From assembly GCA_007128755.1 (NCBI GenBank), contig SKWV01000429.1:1-11900 (forward strand): a stretch of DNA of 11,900 bases, given 5' to 3'. The position numbers and the translations under genes were made by a program. Shown here piece after piece: positions 1-7,127 of the stretch. Under the pieces are notes generated by a model. That model did no database searches. It worked only from the letters and a program-made list of their open reading frames with translations, and had not been told where the DNA came from. Each line of letters begins with the position of its first letter. The first letter of the stretch is position 1. The stretch is from Trueperaceae bacterium (GTDB lineage Bacteria; Deinococcota; Deinococci; Deinococcales; Trueperaceae).

Positions 1-226
1 TGATGCCATCTCCGGGCAGGATAGCCAACTGCGGCGATCGACGCAGCGCTCCCGATACCGGCCGCTCCGTGCGGGAGCCGCCACCCGGCGGCGCGGCCCC
101 GATCACGACGCCGCTGCCATGAGCCGGCCGTGCTACCGTCTCTGCACTCGCCATCACACGGCTCGGGTCCGCGAGGACAGCCGTCGCCGACACCAACGCC
201 ACGAGGACTTCGAGGTCGATCACGCT
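1..226. other. 5' flank upstream of preT; no confident gene
   Basis: No gene is supported here. Two short inverted repeats are visible: GCTCCCG (48-54) with CGGGAGC (72-78), and GCCGCC (77-82) with GGCGGC (87-92) around a 4-nt loop. The reading frame of preT stays open back to 119, but those 36 extra codons are Arg/His/Cys-rich and unlike family members, so I treat them as untranslated. On the minus strand a frame open from 106 to the edge ends in LAILPGDGI, which recalls the N-terminus of isopropylmalate/tartrate dehydrogenases. The next codon would begin with A, so the near-invariant following Gly is impossible, and the assignment is weak. Confidence 0.4.
131..139 (+). promoter_or_regulatory. 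Candidate extended -10 for preTA-hydA
   Basis: TGC followed by TACCGT gives a TGNTANNNT extended -10, with no recognisable -35 at the proper distance. Transcription would start near 146, leaving a leader of about 80 nt before preT. It shares the TGCTAC core with the two better-supported promoters near 9111-9119 and 9291-9299, but has no operator palindrome after it. This is motif similarity only. Confidence 0.25.
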
Positions 227-1624
227 ATGGAGACGCACTCCCTGGACACCACCCGGCTCTCCTCCTCGCAGCTCGCCGACCGCTTCACCGAGCTCAAGCC
301 CGCGCTGTCGCGCCGCGAGGCGCGACTCGAGGCGGAGCGCTGCCTCTACTGCTTCGACGCGCCCTGCATCACGGCGTGCCCCACCTCGATCGACGTGCCG
401 ACGTTCATCCGCAAGATCGCGACCGACAACGTCACCGGCGCCGCCGTCACGATCCTGGAGGCGAACCTGCTGGGGGCGTCGTGCAGCCGTGTCTGCCCGG
501 TCGAGGAACTGTGCGAGGGCGCCTGTGTGCTCGGCGCCGACCACAAGCCGATCGAGATCGGCCGCCTGCAGCGCTACGCCACGGACCACCTGCTCGAGAA
601 GGGCGTCATGCCCTTCACGCCCCGGAGCGCGACCGGCCGGCGCGTCGCCGTCGTGGGCACCGGCCCCGCCGGCTTGAGCTGCGCGGGGGAGCTCGCCAAG
701 CTCGGGCACGAGGTCGTCGTGTTCGAGCGACGCGAACTCCCGGGCGGCCTGTCGACCTACGGCATCGTGGTGATGCGCGAGCCGATCCGCGTGTCGCTCG
801 AGGAGGTCGCGTTCGTGCAGCGCCTCGGCGTCGAGGTGCGCACCGGCGTCGAGGTCGGCCGCGACGTGCAGGCCGGCGCGCTGGTCGACGAGTTCGACGC
901 GGTCTTCATCGCGGCGGGCCTCGGCCGGGTGCCGGCGCTCGCCATCCCCGGCGAGGAGCTCGTCGGCGTGACGGAGGCGCTGGACTTCATCGCGGCCACG
1001 AAGCTCGCCGAGAAGGAGGGGCTCGAGCGCCTGAACGACCTCCCCCTCGGCAGGCACGTCGCGGTGATCGGCGCCGGCAACACCGCCATCGACGCCGCCA
1101 CCATCGCCCGCCGCCTGGGCGCCGAGCGCGTCACCATCGTCTACCGTCGCTCCGAGGCCGAGATGCCCGCCTACGACTTCGAGATCGCGTTCATCAAGCA
1201 GGAGGGCGTCGAGTTCCGCCTGCAGCTGCAGCCGCTCGAGATCCTCGGCGAGGGCGGCCGCGTGACCGGTCTGCGCTGCGCCCGCGTCACCCTCGGCGCT
1301 CCCGACGCGGACGGCCGCCGCGCACCGATCATGGTGCCCGGCGACGACGTGATCGTGCCCTGCGACCAGGTGATCACCGCGATCGGGCAGGAGAAGCCCG
1401 CCGGGCTCGCGGCCGCGTTCGGGCTCGCCACCACCCGCGGCTACCTCGACGTGGACGCCGACGGTCGCACCGCTCACCCGAAGGTGTTCGCGGGCGGCGA
1501 CTGCGTGCGCGCCACCGGACAAGCGATGACCGTGACGGCGGTGGAGGACGGCAAGGTCGCCGCGCGCGCCATCCACGCACAGCTCACGGCCACGGTCGCG
1601 GTCGCCGCCGGAGGGAGCGCGTAG
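227..1624 (+). CDS. preT: NAD-dependent dihydropyrimidine dehydrogenase, subunit PreT
   Basis: PreT is the NADH-oxidising flavoprotein/iron-sulfur subunit that passes electrons to PreA for reduction of uracil or thymine to the dihydropyrimidine. The 465-aa product has the GltD-like layout. It has an N-terminal Fe-S domain with cysteines C39, C42, C47, C51 (CLYCFDAPC) and C86, C90, C96, C100 (CSRVCPVEELCEGAC). An FAD-binding GTGPAG lies at 144-149, a second dinucleotide motif GAGNTA at 282-287, and a C-terminal FAD motif FAGGDC at 421-426. E. coli PreT is about 412 aa; the extra length is at the two ends. The ATG at 227 is chosen because the conserved part of the family begins within about 20 residues of it; GAGG at 212-215 is a rather distant ribosome site. 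Its stop abuts the preA start with no gap, so the subunits are co-translated. Confidence 0.93.
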   Translation: METHSLDTTRLSSSQLADRFTELKPALSRREARLEAERCLYCFDAPCITACPTSIDVPTFIRKIATDNVTGAAVTILEANLLGASCSRVCPVEELCEGACVLGADHKPIEIGRLQRYATDHLLEKGVMPFTPRSATGRRVAVVGTGPAGLSCAGELAKLGHEVVVFERRELPGGLSTYGIVVMREPIRVSLEEVAFVQRLGVEVRTGVEVGRDVQAGALVDEFDAVFIAAGLGRVPALAIPGEELVGVTEALDFIAATKLAEKEGLERLNDLPLGRHVAVIGAGNTAIDAATIARRLGAERVTIVYRRSEAEMPAYDFEIAFIKQEGVEFRLQLQPLEILGEGGRVTGLRCARVTLGAPDADGRRAPIMVPGDDVIVPCDQVITAIGQEKPAGLAAAFGLATTRGYLDVDADGRTAHPKVFAGGDCVRATGQAMTVTAVEDGKVAARAIHAQLTATVAVAAGGSA

Positions 1625-2977
1625 ATGGCCGACCTCACGACCAATTTCGCCGGCATCAGGAGCCCCAACCCCTTCTGGCTCGCCTCGGCGCCGCCGACGA
1701 ACAGCGGCTACCAGGTGAACAAGGCGTTCGAGTACGGGTGGGGCGGCGCCGTCTGGAAGACCATCGGCGAGCCCGTGCTCAACGTGTCGAGCCGCTACGG
1801 TGCGCTGAACGTCGGCGGGCGTCGGCTCGTCGCGATCAACAACGTCGAGCTCATCAGCGACCGCCCGCTCGACGTCAACCTCCGTGAGATCGCCGAGGTG
1901 AAGCGCCTGTGGCCCGACCGGGCGATGATCGTGTCGGCGATGGTCGGATCCACCGCCGAGGCGTGGGCCGACATCGTCCACAAGATCGAGGACACCGGCG
2001 CCGACGGCATCGAGCTCAACTACGGCTGCCCGCACGGCATGTCGGAGCGCGGGATGGGCGCGGCCGTCGGGCAGGTGCCGGAGTACTGCAGCATGATAAC
2101 GAGCTGGGTCACCGAGGTGGCGAGCATCCCCGTCATCGTGAAGCTCACGCCGAACGTCACCGACGTGACGGTGCCGGCGCGCGCGGCGCTCGAGGGACGC
2201 GCCCACGCCTTGTCGCTCATCAACACCATCAACTCGATCGTCGGCGTCGACCTCGACTCCTTCGAGCTCCGCCCGAACATCGGGGGTAAGGGGAGCCACG
2301 GCGGCTACGCGGGGCAGGCGGTCAAGCCGATCGCGCTGCACATGCTCTCGGCCGTGGCCGGCCTGGACGAGGTCCGGCGCTCCCGCACGCCCATCAGCGG
2401 CATGGGCGGCATCGAGACCTGGCGCGACGCCGCCGAGTTCCTGCTCCTCGGCGCCACCAGCCTGCAGGTCTGCACGGCGGTCATGCACTACGGCTTCCGC
2501 ATCATCGACGACCTCACCGACGGCCTCTCGCGCTGGCTCGACGACAAGGGCATCGCGTCGGTCCGGGAGATCGTCGGCGCGAGCGTCCCGCGCATCAGCG
2601 CCTTCGGCGACCTCGACCTCGCCCACCGCGCCGTCGCGCGCATCGACCACGAGACGTGCATCAACTGCAACCTCTGCTACGTCGCCTGCGAAGAGGCGGC
2701 GCACCAGTGCATCGACCTCACCGTCGACGGCGCGCGCATCGATCCCGCGCACTACGCCGGGCCGGCCAAGGCGATGCCGGTGGTGCGCGAAGACGACTGC
2801 GTCGGCTGCAACCTCTGCTCGCTGGTCTGCCCCGTCGACGACTGCATCGAGATGGTCACCCTTCCCTCCGGCCGCGCGAGCGTCACCTGGAACCAGCTCA
2901 TGCGCGAGCGGCCCGAGGTGCTGGAGTGGGACGCGATGCAGCGCTACCGCGACGAGGTCGGGATCGACATCCACTAG
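1625..2977 (+). CDS. preA: NAD-dependent dihydropyrimidine dehydrogenase, subunit PreA
   Basis: PreA is the FMN-containing catalytic subunit that reduces the 5,6 double bond of uracil/thymine. The 450-aa product is a dihydroorotate-dehydrogenase-like barrel plus a C-terminal ferredoxin domain. C135 in NYGCPHG aligns with the active-site cysteine of mammalian enzyme (C671). N73, N132 and N200-T201 match its pyrimidine-binding residues (N609, N668, N736-T737). FMN-phosphate motifs are GMGGI (259-263) and the GATSLQVCTAVM stretch from 276. Two [4Fe-4S] motifs are CINCNLCYVAC (C345, C348, C351, C355) and CVGCNLCSLVCP (C392, C395, C398, C402). Gly134 replaces the Ser preceding the catalytic Cys in the mammalian protein; I recall this as usual in bacterial PreA. 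GGAGGGAG at 1610-1617 lies 7 nt before the ATG, inside the end of preT. All expected catalytic and cluster residues are present. Confidence 0.95.
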   Translation: MADLTTNFAGIRSPNPFWLASAPPTNSGYQVNKAFEYGWGGAVWKTIGEPVLNVSSRYGALNVGGRRLVAINNVELISDRPLDVNLREIAEVKRLWPDRAMIVSAMVGSTAEAWADIVHKIEDTGADGIELNYGCPHGMSERGMGAAVGQVPEYCSMITSWVTEVASIPVIVKLTPNVTDVTVPARAALEGRAHALSLINTINSIVGVDLDSFELRPNIGGKGSHGGYAGQAVKPIALHMLSAVAGLDEVRRSRTPISGMGGIETWRDAAEFLLLGATSLQVCTAVMHYGFRIIDDLTDGLSRWLDDKGIASVREIVGASVPRISAFGDLDLAHRAVARIDHETCINCNLCYVACEEAAHQCIDLTVDGARIDPAHYAGPAKAMPVVREDDCVGCNLCSLVCPVDDCIEMVTLPSGRASVTWNQLMRERPEVLEWDAMQRYRDEVGIDIH

Positions 2978-3018
2978 CACACGACGCCACGCGCTCCACC
3001 GACCCTGGGAGGTCATCC

Positions 3019-4401
3019 GTGAGCCTGCTCATCAAGAACGGCGAGATCGTCACCGCGGACGGGCGCATGCACGCCGACGTCTACTGCGAAGGCGAGACCA
3101 TCACCCGCATAGGGGCGGCCCTCGAGGCCCCGCCCGACGCGACCGTGGTCGATGCGAGCGGCAAGTACGTCTTCCCCGGCTTCATCGACCCGCACGTGCA
3201 CGTCCACCTGCCGTTCATGGGCACCTTCGCCAAGGACACCCACGCCAGCGCGTCCCAGGCGGCGCTCGTCGGCGGCACCACCACGTTCATCGAGATGTGC
3301 GCGCCCAGCCGCGGCGACGACCTGCTCGAGGGCTACGAGGCGTGGAAGGGCATGGCCGACGGTCAGAGCGCCTGTGACTACGCCTTCCACATGGCGGTGC
3401 CGCGCTTCGACGAGCGAGCGGCCGAGCAACTGCGTGAGGTCGTCGGCGACGGCACCACCTCCTTCAAGGTGTTCCTCGCCTACAAGGACTTCTTCGGCGT
3501 CTACGACGACGAGCTGTTCGGCGCCCTCTCCCTCGCGCGTGAGCTGGGGGTCATCACCACGGCCCACACCGAGAACGCCGACCTGGTCGCCAAGCTCCAG
3601 CAGAAGCTGCTCGCCGAGGGCAAGACCGGCCCCGAGTGGCACGAGCCCAGCCGGCCCGTCCGGGTCGAGGCCGACGGCGTGCACCACTTCGCCACCTTCT
3701 TGGAGGCGACGGGCGCACGCGGGTACGTGGTGCACCTGTCGTGCGAGGCGGCGCTCGAGGCCGCGATCGCGGCGCGCCGCCGGGGCGTCTCTCTCGCCAT
3801 CGAGGTCGTGGCGCCTCACCTGCTGCTCGACGCGAGCTATGCCGAACGCCCCGACTTCGAGGGCGCCAAGTACGTGATGTCGCCGCCGCTGCGCACGAAG
3901 GCCGACGCCCGCTCCCTCTGGCACGCGCTCGAGGCCGGCCTCATCGATACCGTCGGCACCGACCACGCCCCGTTCGACTTCGCGGGTCAGAAGGACATGG
4001 GCAGGGACGACTTCACCAGGATCCCCAACGGCATCCCCGGCATCGAGGAGCGCGTCAAGCTGCTCTACACCTACGGCGTGTCGCGCGGGTCGCTCGACCT
4101 GCACCGCTTCGTGGCGAGCGCGAGCACGAACGCGGCGAAGCTCTTCGGGCTCTTCCCGCGCAAGGGCGCGATCGCGGTGGGTGCCGATGCCGATCTCGTC
4201 GTCTGGGACCCTGCGCAGCGCAGCACGATCCGCGCCGCGAACCAGGCGATGCCCGTCGACTACAGCGGCTTCGAGGGGTTCGAGATCGACGGCCGCGCCG
4301 ACATGGTGAGCGTGCGGGGCGTGGTGCAGGTCGAGGACGGGCGCTTCACCGGTGAGGCGGGCCGAGGGCAGCTGCTGCGGCGGGATCCGGTCGACGGGTG
4401 A
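3019..4401 (+). CDS. hydA: Dihydropyrimidinase (D-hydantoinase family)
   Basis: This amidohydrolase should open the ring of dihydrouracil/dihydrothymine to N-carbamoyl-beta-alanine or its methyl analogue, the step after PreTA. The 460-aa product has the binuclear metal site of the family: H59 and H61 (DPHVH), the lysine expected to be carbamylated K150 (SFKVFLAYK), H183 (AHTEN), H239 (VHLS) and D315 (GTDHAPF). Y155 and the MSPPLR segment (287-292) fit the substrate pocket. The start is GTG at 3019, 6 nt after GGGAGG (3007-3012); homology begins immediately (SLLIKNGEIVTADG). It follows preA by 41 bp and is almost surely in the same operon. Sequence alone does not exclude a phenylhydantoinase; the preTA context favours dihydropyrimidinase. 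The third pathway enzyme, beta-ureidopropionase, is not in the window. Confidence 0.92.
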   Translation: MSLLIKNGEIVTADGRMHADVYCEGETITRIGAALEAPPDATVVDASGKYVFPGFIDPHVHVHLPFMGTFAKDTHASASQAALVGGTTTFIEMCAPSRGDDLLEGYEAWKGMADGQSACDYAFHMAVPRFDERAAEQLREVVGDGTTSFKVFLAYKDFFGVYDDELFGALSLARELGVITTAHTENADLVAKLQQKLLAEGKTGPEWHEPSRPVRVEADGVHHFATFLEATGARGYVVHLSCEAALEAAIAARRRGVSLAIEVVAPHLLLDASYAERPDFEGAKYVMSPPLRTKADARSLWHALEAGLIDTVGTDHAPFDFAGQKDMGRDDFTRIPNGIPGIEERVKLLYTYGVSRGSLDLHRFVASASTNAAKLFGLFPRKGAIAVGADADLVVWDPAQRSTIRAANQAMPVDYSGFEGFEIDGRADMVSVRGVVQVEDGRFTGEAGRGQLLRRDPVDG

Positions 4402-4411
4402 GGACGGGGCG

Positions 4412-4432
4412 CGCCGGCCACCAGCGCCGGCG
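4412..4432. terminator. GC hairpin between convergent genes
   Basis: CGCCGGC (4412-4418) pairs perfectly with GCCGGCG (4426-4432) around a 7-nt loop. It lies in the 32-bp gap between the stop of hydA (plus) and the stop of the minus-strand membrane-protein gene at 4434. There is no T-run on either side, so it is not a classical intrinsic terminator; position is the main argument that it ends or protects both converging transcripts. Confidence 0.4.
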
Positions 4433-4433
4433 G

Positions 4434-4883
4434 TCAGCCCCGATCCGTCAAGCCGAAGCCGAAGGTGATGGCCGCCGCGATCGCGATGGCATAGGCCGTG
4501 ATGCTGACGGAGGCGTACACCCACAGCGTGGTGCGGTTCATGCCCAGGGCCATCGCCGTCACGGCCACCGCCCAGACGCCGATCCACGGCGTCACCAGCA
4601 ACACGAACGGCGCGCCATAGCGACCGATCCAGCGCTCGAACCGCTCCGAACGGCGGCCTTGCAGCCACCGACGCACACCCTCGATGCGCATGAGCTGCTC
4701 GTACCCGAACACGATGAGGAAGACCGGCGTCACGTTGCCCAGCACCGGCCACACGACGGCGGACACCGCGTCGAGTCCCAGAGCGAACGCCGCCGGCACC
4801 GCGACGTAGATCTCGAAGAACGGGAAGAACCCCAAGAACCAGGCCGTGGCGGCACGCGCCGTGTAATCGGCGAAGAACCCTAT
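4434..4883 (-). CDS. Small multi-drug export family membrane protein, probable AUA start
   Basis: The product (149 aa from the start chosen) resembles the small multi-drug export family (Sm_multidrug_ex), integral membrane proteins with poorly defined substrates. A conserved-looking N-terminal segment (FFPFFEIYVAVPAA, about residues 19-32) and GNVTPVFLIVFGYE (49-62) are followed by a charged loop (66-88) and two further hydrophobic segments (about 91-112 and 119-143). No ATG or GTG exists in frame upstream of the family core. A TTG at 4835 has no Shine-Dalgarno and would cut into the first membrane segment. An AUA at 4883-4881 lies 9 nt after GGAGG, within GGAGGTGATC, a perfect 10-base complement of the usual 16S rRNA 3' end. 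That AUA also overlaps the stop (ATAG) of the small ORF upstream. I prefer AUA; TTG is the alternative. It is the last gene of a three-gene minus-strand unit. Confidence 0.72.
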   Translation of the reverse strand: MGFFADYTARAATAWFLGFFPFFEIYVAVPAAFALGLDAVSAVVWPVLGNVTPVFLIVFGYEQLMRIEGVRRWLQGRRSERFERWIGRYGAPFVLLVTPWIGVWAVAVTAMALGMNRTTLWVYASVSITAYAIAIAAAITFGFGLTDRG

Positions 4884-5035
4884 GCTCGATCACCTCCGGC
4901 GCGTCGTCCATCGAGACCGGGTACGGCCCCTGTCTCGTCCTGGGCGTCGAGGACGGCCGCTCGGATGATACCGCCTGCGCTCGAAGCGCCGAACGCCACG
5001 AAGAGGCGCTCGACGACGCTCACGATCACCGTCAC
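4880..5035 (-). CDS. Small 51-aa ORF coupled to both neighbours
   Basis: No family is recognised. The GTG start overlaps the TGA stop of the 398-aa gene (GTGA at 5035-5032), and its TAG stop overlaps the AUA start of the membrane-protein gene (ATAG at 4883-4880). AGGGGG a few bases upstream, inside the previous gene, can serve as ribosome site. The N-terminal half is hydrophobic (MTVIVSVVERLFVAFGASSA), followed by GGIIRAAVLDAQDE and a Gly/Arg-rich tail; the last codons carry the ribosome-binding site of the next gene. It could be a small membrane-associated peptide or merely a translated coupler that delivers ribosomes to the next start. Exact overlaps at both ends argue for translation; the lack of known relatives keeps confidence moderate. 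Confidence 0.5.
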   Translation of the reverse strand: MTVIVSVVERLFVAFGASSAGGIIRAAVLDAQDETGAVPGLDGRRAGGDRA

Positions 5036-6228
5036 GACACCCCCTCATCACGCAGCCGAACCCGCACCGCCGCCCGCACCGATCCCTCGCGGTACGAGAG
5101 CCCCTCCGAGGCGAAGGAGACGTCGGCCGCCATGCCGGTGCCGGGAACCGTGGCGGGCAGCTCGAAGAGCGTGAAGGCTCTGCCGCTCACCGCCTCGTCG
5201 ATCTGACCGCGGAACCGCGAGAGGGTCCCGTTGAGCAAGCCTCGCACGATCCTCTCGACGGGCGCGAGCACCCTCGGCAACGAGAGCGACACGTCGATCC
5301 GCTCGACGTGCGTGAGCGTGATCAGGCCACGGTCGCCGGACGCCGACAGCGTGTGCGCGATGGCGACCTCGGTGACGGGCGATGGCAAGCGCACCCAGGT
5401 CCAGCCCTTGACCGGCAGCCGGATGCCGCCCTGCAGGTCGGTGAACGAGACCGTCGTGGCGGCCGTGCCGCGGCCCTCGCAGACGTCCAGCGCGGGGGTC
5501 GTCGCCCTGATGACGCCTCTGATGCCGGCGCCGAACCGTGACGCTCCTCCGCGTCGGTCGAACGCGTGGGCGATCGGGGGCACCAGGGCCTGCATGAGGA
5601 CGTTCAGCGCGCCGGCCGACGCCAGCGCGATCAGCCGGGCGCTGTCGCCGCCTTCGCCGTTCAGCGCGTCGACGTCGGCCGGAGACGGCGGGTCCGCCGC
5701 GACGACGTCGGGGCGGCCGACGATGCTCGCCCCCGCGCGGAGTGCCGGCCCGTCGATCACCTCGACGGTCCCGAGCGCGGCCGCGAGGTCGCGACCGAAC
5801 ACGTGCGTGAGCTGCGGGATCGGCACCGCCGCCAGCGCCTCGACGATCCGCGGGACGATCCGGGAGTCGATCAGGCCCACCACGACTCGGTCGAAGACGC
5901 CCTTCGCGCCGGTGGTGACGCGGAGGCCGGTCAGCGACAGCCGGCCCTCGCGGAGGGCGAGCGTGCCGGTCGCCTGCAGGGCCAGCGTCCTGGCGACGTT
6001 GATCACGCCGCCCCGGACCTCGATCCGCACGCGCTTCAGGTCGATCACGAGGTTGTGGTCCGTCTCGTGGGCCACGAGCCGGACGACGGGCACGTCGGCC
6101 ACGTCGAACGCGTAGGCGACGCCGCGACTGGCGCCGGATCCCTGGAAGACGTCCCGCCGGGTCGCGTAGGCGATGGCCATGACCACGTTCATGAGGTCGT
6201 TGCCGCCGTAGGCCGTCATGGCGTCCAT
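5032..6228 (-). CDS. Conserved-looking protein of unknown function, 398 aa
   Basis: I do not recognise this family. The ATG at 6228 follows AGAGAGG (6240-6234) by 5 nt; the frame is open further upstream but those codons are Arg/Pro-rich shadow sequence. There is no signal peptide or clear membrane span. Much of the chain alternates polar and hydrophobic residues as in long beta strands (about 45-108, 150-178, 258-316, 365-395). A helical stretch followed by a Pro-containing motif occurs in each half: VFDRVVVGLI...VPIPQL (111-140) and PVERIVRGLL...ELPATVP (323-362). This layout hints at a two-fold internal repeat reminiscent of lipid-binding TULIP/BPI-like proteins, but that is inference from pattern alone. 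It is the first gene of the minus-strand trio, so a role with a membrane protein is possible. Confidence 0.75.
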   Translation of the reverse strand: MDAMTAYGGNDLMNVVMAIAYATRRDVFQGSGASRGVAYAFDVADVPVVRLVAHETDHNLVIDLKRVRIEVRGGVINVARTLALQATGTLALREGRLSLTGLRVTTGAKGVFDRVVVGLIDSRIVPRIVEALAAVPIPQLTHVFGRDLAAALGTVEVIDGPALRAGASIVGRPDVVAADPPSPADVDALNGEGGDSARLIALASAGALNVLMQALVPPIAHAFDRRGGASRFGAGIRGVIRATTPALDVCEGRGTAATTVSFTDLQGGIRLPVKGWTWVRLPSPVTEVAIAHTLSASGDRGLITLTHVERIDVSLSLPRVLAPVERIVRGLLNGTLSRFRGQIDEAVSGRAFTLFELPATVPGTGMAADVSFASEGLSYREGSVRAAVRVRLRDEGVS

Positions 6229-6283
6229 GGCATCCTCTCTGGGCAGCGCGGGGCCCACCACCGGCGCCGCGCCGTCGCCGGGC

Positions 6284-6312
6284 ACCCTAGCGCGTCGACC
6301 CGGCCGTGCCGA
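6284..6312 (-). promoter_or_regulatory. Candidate promoter of the minus-strand trio
   Basis: On the minus strand TCGGCA (6312-6307; 4 of 6 to TTGACA) stands exactly 17 bp before TAGGGT (6289-6284; a TANNNT -10). Transcription would start near 6277, about 50 nt before the ATG at 6228. The same interval must hold any promoter for the divergent hydrolase gene; I see no convincing plus-strand -10 there. Confidence 0.4.
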
Positions 6313-6362
6313 ACGCGTTGCGCACGGCGAGCTCCGGCCCCGCCCGGCGCCGGCATGCCACG

Positions 6363-7115
6363 ATGTCCGTGAGCCCGACATCGGGCTCGGAGACGGGGTA
6401 CGCCGAGGTGGCACCGAGACAGCAGGAGTTGCAGGCCGTCCTCTCCGAGCACGACCGAGCGCCGTACCTGTTCTTCGACCCCCGTCAGGGAGCGACCACC
6501 GAGGCGCGAGCGCTGCTGATCTTCCTGCACGGCTCGGGCGAGCGCGGCACCGACCTCGACCTCGTGCGCCTGCACGGGCTCCCCCGGCTGCTCGACGCTG
6601 GCCTCGACGTGCCGTTCCCCGTCGCCTCGCCGCAGTGTCCGACGGGCACCGAGTGGTCACAGCGGCTCGACGTCCTGGAGGCCTTCGTCGAGGCGCTGCT
6701 GCGCGAGCACGCGGTCGACCCGGACCGCGTCTACCTGAGCGGCATGAGCATGGGCGGCGCCGGAACCTGGCACCTCGCGGTGGCGCGGCCCGATCGCTTC
6801 GCGGCCATCGCACCCGTGTGCGGCTACCACACCTGGCCCGAGGGCGATCCTTCGCCGGTGGCTGCCATCCGCCACGTGCCGGTCTGGGCGTTCCACGGCG
6901 AGGAGGACGAGGTCGTCCCCGCCGACGCGAGCCGTGCGCTCATCGACACCCTCGAGGCATGCGGAGGCAACGTGCGACTGACGCTCTACCCCGGCGTCGG
7001 CCACGACAGCTGGGATCGCGCCTACGCCGACCCGCGCCTGTACGCGTGGCTCCTCGCCCAGCGACGGCGCGCGCACCTGGCTGGTCCTCCGGGCCTCATG
7101 GGGCCCGGTGCCTGA
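6363..7115 (+). CDS. Alpha/beta-hydrolase, predicted esterase/peptidase
   Basis: This is a serine hydrolase of the dienelactone-hydrolase/phospholipase/'predicted peptidase' group, probably cytosolic because no signal peptide is seen. Of its 250 residues, H56-G57 (FLHGSGERG) forms the oxyanion-hole region, S129 in GMSMGG is the nucleophile, D182 (HGEEDEVVP) the acid and H214 (GVGHDSW) the base. ARPDRFAAIAPVCG (141-154) is a typical segment after the nucleophile. The substrate cannot be read from sequence. The start is uncertain: ATG 6363 has no Shine-Dalgarno, and GTG at 6306 or 6408 is possible; the conserved fold begins near residue 30, so all are compatible. It is 12 bp upstream of the permease gene, so the two are likely co-transcribed. 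Confidence 0.85.
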   Translation: MSVSPTSGSETGYAEVAPRQQELQAVLSEHDRAPYLFFDPRQGATTEARALLIFLHGSGERGTDLDLVRLHGLPRLLDAGLDVPFPVASPQCPTGTEWSQRLDVLEAFVEALLREHAVDPDRVYLSGMSMGGAGTWHLAVARPDRFAAIAPVCGYHTWPEGDPSPVAAIRHVPVWAFHGEEDEVVPADASRALIDTLEACGGNVRLTLYPGVGHDSWDRAYADPRLYAWLLAQRRRAHLAGPPGLMGPGA

Positions 7116-7127
7116 GGACGACACCGC

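Noticed and set aside
119..226. N-terminal extension of preT to 119
   Set aside because: The 36 added residues are Arg/His/Cys-rich and unlike the family; the ATG at 227 gives the normal N-terminus.
3013..4911. 632-codon open frame antisense to hydA and in another frame of the membrane-protein gene
   Set aside because: It spans two real genes on different strands and the gap between them; composition is Arg/Gly/His-rich with no motifs.
6229..6813. Upstream extension of the 398-aa unknown protein
   Set aside because: It overlaps the divergent hydrolase gene, is Arg-rich, and the ATG at 6228 has a well-placed AGAGAGG.
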